A stretch of DNA of 64,000 bases from Alteromonas sp. 1_MG-2023 (GTDB lineage Bacteria > Pseudomonadota > Gammaproteobacteria > Enterobacterales > Alteromonadaceae), in assembly GCF_030547075.1 (NCBI RefSeq), contig NZ_JAUOQH010000002.1, positions 310,001 to 374,000 of the forward strand. Reading direction: 5' to 3'. Of the stretch, positions 51,376 through 61,268 are shown one piece after another; the stretch's first letter is position 1, and each line of letters begins with the position of its first letter. Made by a program: the position numbers and the translations under genes. The notes below the pieces were generated by a model that worked only from the letters and a program-made list of their open reading frames with translations, did no database searches and was not told the DNA's origin.

Positions 51376-52279
51376 TCAACGCCCAGTTGTAATCCAAAAA
51401 CTCAATGTCGATATTCCCTGACATAATCGCTTTTATGTCACTGTCATCAAGTGGCGAACCATCTTTGAATAAAAGCGCATCATCATGCTGAGCTATAAAT
51501 CCAGCTAAGCTTGCTGAATCACGCCATTTCATTTCAAAGTCTTCTTTATACCAACTGAAAATTTTCGAAATGTGTAGGGTATTCCCATCATAATAGTTGC
51601 GGCTATTGTCAGATAAAAAACGAACGGTTTGTTGTTCTAATTGTTCATCTAACTTATCGCCCACATAGGCTTCTTCACGTAATGCAGGGCAACCAATACT
51701 GGCGCAGTTTACCGCAAAGTGAATACGAGGTTCATTATACACACCCTTTTCACGAATAAGTCCGTGTTCTATATCATCAAGGCTACGCTTTTCACCTAAC
51801 AGTGGTGCAAAAGCTTGCTTCCACGGTGATGAAAAGAAACCACCAATGTCACGAATAGAGGTTAAGTCTGGGTAACGGGTTAATATTAAATCGATGGTAT
51901 ACGCATTGTATGCGTTAATTAAAAACGCTAACTGCGTGTTTTTATCCCACTGTTCAAACGTATCTTTCGACACTGCCGATAGGCTTTTTAGATAAGCATT
52001 AAGTTCAGTTTGCGACGATTTAAAGCCCGCATAGTTAACCTGTGTGCTCGTGCCTTTAATTTCCACTCCATCACCACTGGTAACAGGATTAATAGGCACA
52101 ACATATTTAGCTAGCATTACTGAATATGCTTCATGTAGAGAAGCTTCAGCGTGAGCTACCACTGGCATAGCCAGTAGTAACACCCCCATTGCCGATGAAA
52201 CTAACCTTGACGCTAGCTTTGACACCCGCTTTGAAATTGCACCCGATTTTTTTAGCGTTATCGTATTCATAGAAAACAT
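51362..52279 (-). CDS. DUF547 exported protein
   Basis: A 305-residue exported protein with a signal peptide ending MPVVAHAEAS. The DUF547 core is visible: NTQLAFLINAYNAYTIDLILTRYPDLTSIRDIGGFFSSPWKQAF, then SLDDIEHGLIREKGVYNEPRIHFAVNCASIGCPALREEAYVGDKLDEQLEQQTVRFLSD and the C-terminal KIFSWYKEDF. Cys and His residues in HFAVNCASIGCP are conserved across the family; some distant similarity to cysteine peptidase/transglutaminase folds has been proposed. Function unknown. ATG 52279, 16 bases after the upstream stop, is preferred over the longer frame to 52330. Confidence 0.87.
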   Translation of the reverse strand: MFSMNTITLKKSGAISKRVSKLASRLVSSAMGVLLLAMPVVAHAEASLHEAYSVMLAKYVVPINPVTSGDGVEIKGTSTQVNYAGFKSSQTELNAYLKSLSAVSKDTFEQWDKNTQLAFLINAYNAYTIDLILTRYPDLTSIRDIGGFFSSPWKQAFAPLLGEKRSLDDIEHGLIREKGVYNEPRIHFAVNCASIGCPALREEAYVGDKLDEQLEQQTVRFLSDNSRNYYDGNTLHISKIFSWYKEDFEMKWRDSASLAGFIAQHDDALLFKDGSPLDDSDIKAIMSGNIDIEFLDYNWALNDQE

Positions 52280-52295
52280 AATATTTACTCGCTTA

Positions 52296-54449
52296 TTAAC
52301 CACGACGCCACGTGTGGAATTTTTCCACATAGCTTAGTAATTTTTCTGGTGTGTTCGCTCGTTTCCATGTGCCAGCAGCATTTTTGGCACCCTCGGCCCA
52401 CGTTGGGTAAGCGTGAATAGTGCCAAGTAATTTGTTAAGGCCCAAATCGTGTTTCATGGCTAATACAAATTCTGCTAATAAATCGCCAGCATGTTCAGAA
52501 ACAATGGTTACCCCTAAAATTTTGTCTTTTCCCGGCGGAGTAAGTACTTTAATGAAACCTTTAATTGCGCTTTCAGCAATGGCTCTATCAAGTTCTTCAA
52601 ACTCGTAGCGAGTTACTTCAACGTCAATACCCTGCTCTGCTGCATCATTTTCATTAAGGCCAACTCGTGCCACTTCAGGGTCGATAAAGGTCGTCCATGG
52701 AATAACACGGTAATCCACTTTGAATTTTTTGAAGGTACCAAATAAGGCATTCACTGCGGCATACCACGCATGGTGTGCAGCAACGTGAGTAAACTGATAC
52801 GGCCCTACTACATCGCCCGCCGCAAAGATGTTTGGCATCAAGGTTTGTAGGTATTCATCGGTTTCGATGGTGCGATCAAACTGAATACCTAACTCTTCTA
52901 AGCCAAAGCCGTTAAGACGTGCTTTACGCCCTACCGCCACTATGACTTCATCGTATTCAATAGCGCTTTCATTGCCATCTTTGGCGACTACAAGGGTTTT
53001 AACGCCATCTTTATTTTCAAAACGAAGGGCATCGTGACTGGTTAACACGTTCACGCCACTATCGCGAAGTACGGTTTCTGAAAATTCAGCGACTTCTTTG
53101 TCTTCTCGGCCCATAAGGTGCGGTGCACGCTCAACTTGGGTTACTTCACTGCCCAAACGTGCGAAGGCTTGTGCTAGTTCACACCCAATTGGGCCGCCAC
53201 CTAATACAATCATGCGCTTAGGAGTTTCATCTAATTCAGCAAAACGGCTCCATAAAGTATCAGATGTTACATAACCACTCTCTTCAATGCCTGGCAAGGG
53301 TGGTACAAATGGGCTTGCACCTGTCGCCACGACAATACTTTTGGTCGTTAAGGTTTGCATACCGCCGTCGTTTTGCTTTATTTCCACAGTCCAAGGGTCG
53401 ATAATTTTTGCGTAGCCTTTCACTACATCTACACCCAAACCTGTGTAGCGTTCTACACTGTCGACCGGCGCAATAGTCGCAATAACATTATGTACACGCT
53501 GCATCACCGTTTTGAATGACATAGTAGGTTCAACGTTGTGCAAGCCGTAGTTTTCAGCGTTACGCATCTGGTTGGCTACTTTGGCCGTTTTGATGAGGGC
53601 TTTACTTGGCACGCAACCATAGTTCAAACAGTCACCGCCCATTTCACCGGCTTCCACTAGCGTTACTTTCGCTTTTACCGCTGCGGCAATATAACTGGTG
53701 ACTAAGCCACCCGCGCCCGCACCAATAACAATAAGGTTCCTGTCGAATTTAGCAGGCTTTTTATAGCCTTTGTAAACGCGGCGGCGTTCAACAAACGCCA
53801 CAATAGCCTTGGCAATCCACGGGAATATACCGAGTAATACAAACGATAAAATAAGCCCTGGCGATACAATGCCCGACAAGCTGTCTATTTGCGCAAGCTG
53901 TGTACCAGCATTTACGTAAACTACAGTACCCGCCAACATGCCTACTTGGCTTACCCAGTAGAATGTCCATGTTTTAATTGATGTTAAGCCCATCAGTAGA
54001 TTAATTAAGAAGAACGGAAATACGGGCACTAAGCGCAATGTGAACAAGTAGAACGCACCTTGTTTTTCAACGCCTTCATCAATCTTTTTAAGCTTTTCGC
54101 CAAAACGCTTTCTTACCGTATCGCGCAGAATAAAGCGTGCCACTAAGAAGGCTACGGTAGCCCCTACGCTAGAAGCAAAAGATACAATAATAAAGCCTTG
54201 CACCAGCCCAAATAACGCACCTGCGGCTAAGGTAAGAATGGCCGCACCAGGCAACGACAAGGCCGTTACTGCCACATAAATTGCGAAGAAAACACCGATA
54301 CTCACAAGTGGGTTTTCTTCAATTTGTTGTGTGAAGGTATCTAACGACCCTTTCAACCCTTCAAGGGTAAGATAGGTATTTAAATCAAAGTAAAAAAAGC
54401 CAATGACGGCAGCCACCAATACGGCGACAAGTGCAATTTTCTTGAACAT
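52296..54449 (-). CDS. VTT-domain / pyridine nucleotide-disulfide oxidoreductase fusion
   Basis: A 717-residue two-part protein. Residues about 1-225 are a TVP38/TMEM64 (VTT/DedA-like) membrane domain: LSLPGAAILTLAAGALFGLVQGFIIVSFASSVGATVAFLVARFILRD, then RLVPVFPFFLINLLMGLT. Residues about 238-717 are a class I flavin disulfide reductase: FAD motif NLIVIGAGAGGLVTSYIAAA, redox pair GGDCLNYGCVPSKAL, NAD(P) motif MIVLGGGPIGCELAQAF, ATG-type VATGASPFVPPLPG, FAAGDV, and the dimer-interface HAYPTWAEGAKNA. It looks mercuric-reductase/lipoamide-dehydrogenase-like, without the vicinal Cys pair at the C-terminus that MerA needs. Substrate unknown. 20 bases downstream of a TonB receptor gene. Confidence 0.92.
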   Translation of the reverse strand: MFKKIALVAVLVAAVIGFFYFDLNTYLTLEGLKGSLDTFTQQIEENPLVSIGVFFAIYVAVTALSLPGAAILTLAAGALFGLVQGFIIVSFASSVGATVAFLVARFILRDTVRKRFGEKLKKIDEGVEKQGAFYLFTLRLVPVFPFFLINLLMGLTSIKTWTFYWVSQVGMLAGTVVYVNAGTQLAQIDSLSGIVSPGLILSFVLLGIFPWIAKAIVAFVERRRVYKGYKKPAKFDRNLIVIGAGAGGLVTSYIAAAVKAKVTLVEAGEMGGDCLNYGCVPSKALIKTAKVANQMRNAENYGLHNVEPTMSFKTVMQRVHNVIATIAPVDSVERYTGLGVDVVKGYAKIIDPWTVEIKQNDGGMQTLTTKSIVVATGASPFVPPLPGIEESGYVTSDTLWSRFAELDETPKRMIVLGGGPIGCELAQAFARLGSEVTQVERAPHLMGREDKEVAEFSETVLRDSGVNVLTSHDALRFENKDGVKTLVVAKDGNESAIEYDEVIVAVGRKARLNGFGLEELGIQFDRTIETDEYLQTLMPNIFAAGDVVGPYQFTHVAAHHAWYAAVNALFGTFKKFKVDYRVIPWTTFIDPEVARVGLNENDAAEQGIDVEVTRYEFEELDRAIAESAIKGFIKVLTPPGKDKILGVTIVSEHAGDLLAEFVLAMKHDLGLNKLLGTIHAYPTWAEGAKNAAGTWKRANTPEKLLSYVEKFHTWRRG

Positions 54450-54469
54450 GTTTTATTCCTTAATTGCGC

Positions 54470-56833
54470 TTAAAACGCGTATTGCATAGTGAATTGAACG
54501 TGGCGTGGCGTGTTCGGCATCGCCAAGGTAGCGCCAAAGTAGCCCCCTTCAAACACGGGCTGCCAGTTCTCTTCATCGGTAATATTAATAACATCAACAC
54601 GTAGGCGCATATCATCACTAACTTGATAATCGGCATTTACATCAATGTTGATTTGGTCTCGAATAAATACGGTTTGTAGAAAGTCGAGTGGGAACGACTT
54701 AGTGTACAAGGCCGAGGCACCAACTTGTAAATCATCGGTAAGTTGCCAGCCAGCATTTAATGACACTATTTGAGATGGAATGCCCTGCACTAATGAGTCA
54801 GACGGAGCAAACGCAGCAAAAGATGGCGAACCAACACCATTACCTTCAATGATATCTGGTCGGCTATCGTCAAAAGCATCGGCGACTTGCGCGGTATCTT
54901 GGAAAGAGGCCGAATCATCGAAGCGTGCATCTAAATAACTGTATGCCGCATTTACCCATACATCTTGCCCTTGGTAGAAAACTTGAAGCTCTGCGCCTTT
55001 GGTTTTCACGCCACTGTTACTGCCATCACGGTTACGTAAGCTACGTGTCTGATCAAATACCGATACCTCACCATACCAATGACTATCAGGAGAATACTTT
55101 AGCCCTACTTCATAAAGGGTATTTTCGGTGGCGAAGTTTAGCGGGTTAATTTCGTTGGCACTGGTAAGTGTGGTGCCACCTGCCATGCTATTGGATGTGG
55201 CATCATTTTCTGACCACGCCACATAAGCATTGAGTGATTTTGTCAGCTTGTACACCGCACTTAGTTGTACGCTTTCAAGTATATCGTTGTAAGTATCAGA
55301 AGCTGCAGTAACCCCTTCAGGCGCGAGCGGATCTCGCGCTTCTACATCGTAATAGTCGAACCTAACACCGGCAATGGTTGAAAACGATTCTGTCCATTGA
55401 GAGCGCTGCTGAAACGCTAAGCCAGTTTGTAGGGTGGTTGAATCGGTGGTATCAGATAAATTGTAATCCCCAGCACCATCGCCATCTATATCGTACTGTC
55501 CACCAGGTGAAACAAATACACCTGGGCGAAGCTCAACTAATCGGGCTTTTTGTGCATCGGTTAACGGAATTTCGCGATTGCTTAATGGGCCAGTTAAATC
55601 TACGGGGCTGTCAGCTTCAGTCGTAAACTGGCTGTAACCTAAAACATCGTTGTAACGTAATGCTAAACCGAATGTGGTGGTTTGCTTATCGTTCCAAACC
55701 ACATCTAATTCAGTGCGGTTCTCGAACGCATCGGCACCATCAATAATTTCTACAAAACTATTCTGTGCAATTTCTTCACGTGTAAGATGCTGATAGTACG
55801 TCATGTTTCGTAGTACAAGGCTGTCTGAAAACTGATGAGATAAGTTGCTTCGTAGTACGGTAGACTCAGCGCCATTAATATCATCAGGATGGGTATAAAC
55901 TTGGCTGCGTGGAATAGCCACTTCACCGGTAGGCGAAATAATAGCGCCAGCACCAGGTACGGTACTGCCATTCGCTTGAACACCTTGGCCTGTTATATAA
56001 AGGTTGTTATCAATTAGGTTTTGCGTTGGGCGATTAATACCTGCAATATCTGGGTACTCGGCATCGTAATATTCTGCGCTTATATCCCAGGTTGTAGCAT
56101 TACTCGGTGTGTACCTATACGCAATAAACAGGTTTTTGCTTTCACGCTCTGCAAAGTCAAAGAAGCTATCGTGATCTAACCATTCAGCGCTTACTCGAAT
56201 ACCGCTTTTGCCTTCTTCGATGGCAGTACCATAATCAAGCTGCGCTGAATATTGATCCCAGCGCCCAGCGCGAAGTGTGATATTACCTTCACTGCCTACT
56301 GTTGGTGCAGTTTTGGTTTGCAGGTTTACAAAGCCACCATTTCGCTGTGTGCTGCCAAAGAGCACGGGCGATGGACCTTTTACTACATCTAATTGTTCAA
56401 CACTGTTGAACGAAACCGGTAAACCAAAACCGTTGTTACCCGACTGACGACGTATACCATCTTGGAATAGCTCCCCCAACTGGCCACGAATACTAGGCAA
56501 GCTAGGCGTACCAAAACCGCTAGACGCATAGGCATTCGGCGCCGCTTTAACAATATCATGTAAGGTATTGATGTTTAGCGCATCCATAGCTTCAGCCGAT
56601 AAAGACGTTACTGCTCGTGGCGTATCGGCTGCCGACATGCCGGCGCCAAACAACCCACTAAGCGTATTGTCGCCAGGGTTTAACGGGTTTAGCGCTTGTT
56701 GGCTGCCGGTTACTTCAACCACTTCTATATCTTTAGCGTCAGGACTATCGAGCTGATCGACTTGCTGAGCTTGCAGCCCTTGGCTTACAGAGAACGCCAA
56801 TGCACTGATGGCAAGCCCAAATTTATTTTTCAT
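54470..56833 (-). CDS. TonB-dependent receptor, first gene of the Ynj cluster
   Basis: A 787-residue outer-membrane receptor. ATG 56833 gives the signal peptide MKNKFGLAISALAFSVSQGLQAQ; a longer frame to 56878 lacks this form. A TonB-box-like DIEVVEVTGSQQ is at about 30-41. The plug is divergent but has PRAVTSLSAEAMDALNINTLHDIVKAAPNAYASSGFGTPSLPSIRGQ and VEQLDVVKGPSPVLFGSTQRNGGFVNLQTKT. The barrel ends HVQFTMQYAF. No Fur box, cobalamin or TPP riboswitch is visible upstream. Its ligand is likely the substrate of the downstream YnjBCD importer or oxidoreductase, which is an inference from position. Confidence 0.92.
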   Translation of the reverse strand: MKNKFGLAISALAFSVSQGLQAQQVDQLDSPDAKDIEVVEVTGSQQALNPLNPGDNTLSGLFGAGMSAADTPRAVTSLSAEAMDALNINTLHDIVKAAPNAYASSGFGTPSLPSIRGQLGELFQDGIRRQSGNNGFGLPVSFNSVEQLDVVKGPSPVLFGSTQRNGGFVNLQTKTAPTVGSEGNITLRAGRWDQYSAQLDYGTAIEEGKSGIRVSAEWLDHDSFFDFAERESKNLFIAYRYTPSNATTWDISAEYYDAEYPDIAGINRPTQNLIDNNLYITGQGVQANGSTVPGAGAIISPTGEVAIPRSQVYTHPDDINGAESTVLRSNLSHQFSDSLVLRNMTYYQHLTREEIAQNSFVEIIDGADAFENRTELDVVWNDKQTTTFGLALRYNDVLGYSQFTTEADSPVDLTGPLSNREIPLTDAQKARLVELRPGVFVSPGGQYDIDGDGAGDYNLSDTTDSTTLQTGLAFQQRSQWTESFSTIAGVRFDYYDVEARDPLAPEGVTAASDTYNDILESVQLSAVYKLTKSLNAYVAWSENDATSNSMAGGTTLTSANEINPLNFATENTLYEVGLKYSPDSHWYGEVSVFDQTRSLRNRDGSNSGVKTKGAELQVFYQGQDVWVNAAYSYLDARFDDSASFQDTAQVADAFDDSRPDIIEGNGVGSPSFAAFAPSDSLVQGIPSQIVSLNAGWQLTDDLQVGASALYTKSFPLDFLQTVFIRDQINIDVNADYQVSDDMRLRVDVINITDEENWQPVFEGGYFGATLAMPNTPRHVQFTMQYAF

Positions 56834-56986
56834 TCGTATTTTTACCTTACAAAATTGCTTACTGGACAAGACCGACACCTTGCTAAAAATATTTCAAAAG
56901 CATTTTTATTTTTTTAAATGAAAGTTTTTGAAATTTAATATGAAAACCCCCGTTCTTTATCGCTTCACAAATAAATAGGAGTTAAA

Positions 56987-57403
56987 ATGCAATCTCAACC
57001 AACCACTGATATCTCTGCTCGTTTGAGCTGGTCTCTACTCGCCCTTCGCGTGTCTGTTTTTATCGTTATGTTCGTGTGGACACTAGATAAATTCGTGAAC
57101 CCAGCACACAGTATGAAAATCTTTCAACATTTTTATTCAATTGGTGGCGTACCAGAGACAGCGGTCTACATTTTGGGCGCATTTCAGTTAGCATTAGTGC
57201 TTGCCTTCGTCGCGGGTATCGCAAAACGTTATACCTACGGTTTAATTTTCTTGCTTCACGGCGGCTCTACAGTGTCGGCCTTTGCACAGTACTTTGATGC
57301 CTTCAATAATTTATTGTTTTTCGCTGCATGGCCTATGTGGGCGGCATGTTTTGCCCTTTATTTACTTCGCGACGCAGACACACGTTTTGCGTTAGGTAAG
57401 TAA
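56987..57403 (+). CDS. DoxX-like small membrane protein
   Basis: A 138-residue inner-membrane protein with four hydrophobic segments (SWSLLALRVSVFIVMFVWTLDKFV, AVYILGAFQLALVLAFVAGIA, YGLIFLLHGGSTVSAFAQYF, LLFFAAWPMWAACFALYLL). The first helix with a conserved R-x-x-V-F-x-x-M-x-x-W-T-L-D-K-F and overall four-helix layout resemble DoxX/DoxD-like proteins, but the match is loose. AGGAG precedes the ATG by seven bases. It is divergent from the TonB receptor, so a common regulator is possible. Confidence 0.6.
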   Translation: MQSQPTTDISARLSWSLLALRVSVFIVMFVWTLDKFVNPAHSMKIFQHFYSIGGVPETAVYILGAFQLALVLAFVAGIAKRYTYGLIFLLHGGSTVSAFAQYFDAFNNLLFFAAWPMWAACFALYLLRDADTRFALGK

Positions 57404-57528
57404 AACTACTACATCAAATAGGTAAGCACGGCTGCCAAGTACGAATATTAAGTGGGCCTAACAAGCGCGATAAGTAAGCAGCCGTACAAAGTAAGTAAAT
57501 AAATATTTACTTATATATAGCACGTTAA

Positions 57529-57993
57529 TTAAAATTTGGTAGTAGCCAAAAGTTGCTGCCATTCTTTTTCTTCAACGGGCATTATTGATAACCTACCGCC
57601 CTTTTTCACCAAGCCTATTTCTGTAATAGTAGGCATTCCCTTAATGACAGATAGCGGCAATACACTTTCAAACTTTTCTACAAACTTTACATCTACGCGA
57701 AACCACCGCGGATTTTCACGTGTCGATTTAGGATCATAGTAGTTAGACTCGGGATTAAACTGGGTTTCATCTGGGTAACCTGCTTTTACCACTTCTGCAA
57801 CGCCTGCAATACCTACTGTTTTGCAACTTGAATGATAGATAAACACTTGATCACCAATAGCAACCTTATCCCGCAAAAAGTTCCTTGCTTGATAGTTACG
57901 TACCCCATCCCAAGGCTCAGTTTGCTCAGGCCGTGTTTTTAAATCATCAATGCTGAATGCATCGGGTTCTGTCTTAAATAACCAGTAAGCCAT
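57529..57993 (-). CDS. EVE-domain protein
   Basis: A 154-residue protein of the EVE (PUA-like) fold: MAYWLFKTEPDAFSIDDLKTRPEQTEPWDGVRNYQARNFLRDKVAIGDQVFIYHSSCKTVGIAGVAEVVKAGYPD, the classical N-terminus including W-D-G-V-R-N-x-x-A-R and Y-H-S. EVE domains bind modified bases or RNA, and such stand-alone proteins are widespread; thymocyte nuclear protein Thy28 is the eukaryotic relative. Target unknown. ATG 57993 is chosen because it gives the family start; a frame open to 58140 adds unlike residues. Monocistronic, divergent from ygiQ. Confidence 0.92.
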   Translation of the reverse strand: MAYWLFKTEPDAFSIDDLKTRPEQTEPWDGVRNYQARNFLRDKVAIGDQVFIYHSSCKTVGIAGVAEVVKAGYPDETQFNPESNYYDPKSTRENPRWFRVDVKFVEKFESVLPLSVIKGMPTITEIGLVKKGGRLSIMPVEEKEWQQLLATTKF

Positions 57994-58086
57994 ACATTTT
58001 CTCGTTATTATCCTAATTGATATAGCAAAGCAGTATAACAAAGGCGGTGAATTTGACGACAGCGCTATACCTAGGTTGCTGTGTAC

Positions 58087-58095
58087 TGGTATAAT
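58087..58095 (+). promoter_or_regulatory. Extended -10 promoter, probably of ygiQ
   Basis: TGGTATAAT is an extended -10 (TG-n-TATAAT) at 58087-58095, about 140 bases before the ygiQ start. No good -35 is seen, as usual for extended -10 promoters. Downstream, CGGTCTG...GCAAT occurs twice (58103-58135 and 58153-58176). Confidence 0.5.
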
Positions 58096-58234
58096 AGACG
58101 TTCGGTCTGCAATGTTTGTATTCGCGCTAAGCAATTTCATATCCGCTTTTGGCGGTCTGTATTTGCGATTAGCAATATGAACTATGATGTACTGACCTAC
58201 TTAATTCTTTTTTTCTCTGCTATATGTGAACCTT

Positions 58235-60523
58235 ATGCAAGCCACCATTAAGGCCGATCGCGGTCTATTTTCCTACCCTAAATATTGGCCGCACTGCCTT
58301 GGTACTGCGCCGTTTCTTCCCATGTCTAAAGAGGAAATGGATGCCCTAGGATGGGACAGCTGTGACGTAATCTTAGTGACTGGCGATGCGTATGTAGATC
58401 ATCCAAGCTTTGGTATGGCGGTGATTGGCCGTGTACTTGAAGCCCATGGTTTTCGTGTAGGTATTATTTCTCAACCTGATTGGACGAGCAAAGATGCATT
58501 CATGACGCTGGGTAAACCGAATCTTTATTTCGGTGTTACTGCGGGCAACATGGATTCAATGATCAACCGTTACACAGCAGACAAAAAGCTTCGCCACGAC
58601 GATGCTTATACACCAGGTAATGTGGGCGGTAAGCGCCCAGACCGTGCGGTTACCGTATACGCACAACGTTGCCGTGAAGCCTTTAAAGGCACGCCTGTTA
58701 TTGCAGGTGGTATTGAAGCCAGCTTACGCCGTATTGCACATTACGATTATTGGAGCGAAAAGGTACGTCGTTCAGTATTGTTCGACTCAAAAGCTGACAT
58801 GTTATTTTTTGGCAACGCCGAGCGCCCATTGGTTGAAGTCACCCACCGTTTAGCGGCCGGTGAAACTATTAGCGAAATGCGCGATATTCGCGGCACCGCC
58901 ATTATTGTTAAAGAAGCATTACCCGAGTGGCAAGGGGTTGATTCAACCTCGTTAGATCGCCCCGGTAAAATTGAGCCAATCTCAAGCCCTTATCAAGTAG
59001 AGCCTGACTGCGACTCGCAAGATAAAGACAGCACAAACAGCGAAGCGCCAGAAGCTGCACCAATCGTGATACAACCACCCACGCGCCGCAAGCCTTGGGA
59101 AAATGTATACGTGAAGCTACCGGCTTACGAAACAGTAAAAGACAACAAAGTTTTATATGCCCATACGTCGCGTATTTTGCACCAAGAAACCAACCCTGGC
59201 TGTGCTCGTGCATTGATGCAGCGCCACGGCGACCGACATATTTGGATAAACCCACCCGCCATGCCTTTAGAAACAGAGGAAATGGATGCGGTATTCGACC
59301 TTCCGTATCAGCGTGTGCCCCACCCTGTTTATGGCGATGCCACTATACCCGCTTACGATATGATTAAGTTCAGTATCAATATTATGCGCGGGTGTTACGG
59401 CGGTTGTACCTTCTGTTCTATTACTGAGCATGAAGGCCGAATTATTCAAAGCCGCTCTGAAGACTCGATTATTCGTGAAATTGAAGAAATTCGCGATACT
59501 GTACCTGGATTTACGGGTGTTATTTCAGACTTGGGTGGCCCTACCGCAAACATGTACCGTTTGCGCTGTAAGAGCCCAAAAGCTGAGGCCACATGTCGTC
59601 GCCCATCTTGTGTATATCCAAGCATTTGCGCGCACATGGACACCGACCATAAACCGACTATCGATTTGTACCGTCGTGCTCGTGAATTACCCGGCGTGAA
59701 GAAAATTCTTATCGCTTCTGGTGTACGTTACGACTTAGCGGTTGAAGATCCTGAGTACGTAAAAGAATTAGCCTTGCATCACGTTGGCGGCTACTTGAAA
59801 ATAGCACCAGAGCATACCGAAGATGGGCCTTTATCGAAAATGATGAAGCCGGGTATGGGCAGCTATTACCGTTTCAAAGAGTTATTCGATAAATACTCGC
59901 AAGAAGCAGGCAAAAAACAGTACCTTATTCCGTACTTTATTGCCTCGCACCCAGGTACCACAGACGATGATATGTTGAATTTGGCGATTTGGCTGAAAGA
60001 GAATAAGTTTAAGCTTGATCAAGTGCAAAACTTCTATCCTTCTCCAATGGCGACGGCAACAACGATGTACCACACCGAAGTGAATTCACTTCGTAAGGTA
60101 ACTAAAGAAAGCGAAGATGTACCTTCGGCAAAGGGTGAAATACATCGTCGCTTACACAAAGCTATGCTTCGATATCACGATCCTAAAAACTTCGCGCAAA
60201 TTCGTGAAGCACTTAAACGTATGGGTCGCGAAGATTTAATAGGCCGTGGCGCACAGCACTTAGTACCGCCTGAAACCGCAGATGAAAAACGTCAAAAAGC
60301 AGTAAGAGGCAGAAATGGCGAACGCGGATTAACTAAGCACACGGGTTTACCGCCAAGTTTCCAACGCAAAGGCCGTGGTAAAAACAACACTGCTGGCGCT
60401 TCTAGCGAAAATAGAGGTGGGAATAAAACTGAGAACAGAAACGGCGGTAAAAGCGGCGGGCAAAATCGTGGACAGAACACGCCAAGCTCACAGCGAAGAG
60501 GAAAGCCAACAGCGAAACGCTAG
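58235..60523 (+). CDS. ygiQ: YgiQ-family radical SAM protein
   Basis: A 762-residue protein of the UPF0313/YgiQ family. The N-terminus [77 protein letters not shown] is a vitamin-B12-binding-like domain. The radical SAM cluster motif CYGGCTFC uses Cys387, Cys391 and Cys394. The C-terminal ~90 residues are Gly/Asn/Lys/Arg-rich and disordered ([22 protein letters not shown]). The reaction is not known. ATG 58235 fits the family; GTG 58226 is also in frame. A repeated block precedes it. Confidence 0.92.
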   Translation: MQATIKADRGLFSYPKYWPHCLGTAPFLPMSKEEMDALGWDSCDVILVTGDAYVDHPSFGMAVIGRVLEAHGFRVGIISQPDWTSKDAFMTLGKPNLYFGVTAGNMDSMINRYTADKKLRHDDAYTPGNVGGKRPDRAVTVYAQRCREAFKGTPVIAGGIEASLRRIAHYDYWSEKVRRSVLFDSKADMLFFGNAERPLVEVTHRLAAGETISEMRDIRGTAIIVKEALPEWQGVDSTSLDRPGKIEPISSPYQVEPDCDSQDKDSTNSEAPEAAPIVIQPPTRRKPWENVYVKLPAYETVKDNKVLYAHTSRILHQETNPGCARALMQRHGDRHIWINPPAMPLETEEMDAVFDLPYQRVPHPVYGDATIPAYDMIKFSINIMRGCYGGCTFCSITEHEGRIIQSRSEDSIIREIEEIRDTVPGFTGVISDLGGPTANMYRLRCKSPKAEATCRRPSCVYPSICAHMDTDHKPTIDLYRRARELPGVKKILIASGVRYDLAVEDPEYVKELALHHVGGYLKIAPEHTEDGPLSKMMKPGMGSYYRFKELFDKYSQEAGKKQYLIPYFIASHPGTTDDDMLNLAIWLKENKFKLDQVQNFYPSPMATATTMYHTEVNSLRKVTKESEDVPSAKGEIHRRLHKAMLRYHDPKNFAQIREALKRMGREDLIGRGAQHLVPPETADEKRQKAVRGRNGERGLTKHTGLPPSFQRKGRGKNNTAGASSENRGGNKTENRNGGKSGGQNRGQNTPSSQRRGKPTAKR

Positions 60524-60678
60524 TTTCGCTTTTGCGCCTCTTTCTGCCCCTCTTGTTAGTAAGCCTCGGGGCAGATATCAGTTACCTAGGTTAGTTGAAC
60601 CTATTGGCTGGCCTGTTGCCAAGGCCTATTGTCTAAAATATAGGCCACTTGAGTTCTGCCACTTTATATTTGTGACTA

Positions 60679-61257
60679 TCAGTCGCTTTTAAGCGTACTT
60701 TTTGTAGGCACAGCAATACCTTTGCTGTGCCACTTAAATACGACAAATATTAAGTCTACATCGCCGGTATTTTTCACCCCGTGTTCATCCCAAGGCGCGG
60801 CATACAACATATCACCTGTATTTGCCTTAAATACTTCACCTTTAACACTCCACTGCCCACTTCCCTGAGTCACCAATAAAAACTCTTCGTCACTATGTTC
60901 GTGAGGTGGATGTATTTCTACCCCAGGCTTAATCACTGCCATACCCGCCAATGATTGGCTAGTGCCAAAGGTTTCATCATTGTGGTAGCTATAAAACATC
61001 CAGCCCTCCCCTTCATCAATTTCTGCATTTTTCTTTGGGATCACTTGGGTAGCAAAGTAATTACTGGCGTCAACTTTAGTAGAGGCTTTTTGATTCAATA
61101 GGGCTTGATTAGACGTGGCTTGGCTAGCCATGGATTTATTAGAAGCAGTCTGTTGGGGAACGGATTTGTCAGCGGTAAACCCTTCAGAAAAAGCAGCAGA
61201 AAAACTGCCAAAAACACATAAACTCGCTGTCAATATGCTGGGTAGATAGCGCTTCAT
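60679..61257 (-). CDS. Secreted cupin-domain protein
   Basis: A 192-residue exported protein: signal peptide of about 25 residues ending SAAFS, a Ser/Thr/Gln/Ala-rich degenerate repeat region (QQTASNKSMASQATSNQALLNQKAST, about 36-61), and a C-terminal cupin (GMAVIKPGVEIHPPHEHSDEEFLLVTQGSGQWSVKGEVFKANTGDMLYAAPWDEHGVKNTGDVDLIFVVFKW). The His-x-His-x(n)-Glu and later His ligands of the cupin metal site are present. Substrate unknown. It lies 11 bases after the SMP-30-like gene and is cotranscribed with it. A hairpin GGCCTAT/ATAGGCC (60623-60646) follows the stop. Confidence 0.83.
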   Translation of the reverse strand: MKRYLPSILTASLCVFGSFSAAFSEGFTADKSVPQQTASNKSMASQATSNQALLNQKASTKVDASNYFATQVIPKKNAEIDEGEGWMFYSYHNDETFGTSQSLAGMAVIKPGVEIHPPHEHSDEEFLLVTQGSGQWSVKGEVFKANTGDMLYAAPWDEHGVKNTGDVDLIFVVFKWHSKGIAVPTKSTLKSD

Positions 61258-61268
61258 TCAATATCTCC

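Noticed and set aside
56834..56986. Search for a Fur box, TPP or cobalamin riboswitch before the TonB receptor
   Set aside because: No CTGAGA/ACCTGA-type TPP core, no B12 box and no Fur dyad could be seen.
57428..57485. Inverted ACGGCTGC/GCAGCCGT with GCCTAAC nearby, resembling an integron attC site
   Set aside because: The loop is 42 bases, the matching GTTRRRY core is missing, and no integrase or cassette array is present.
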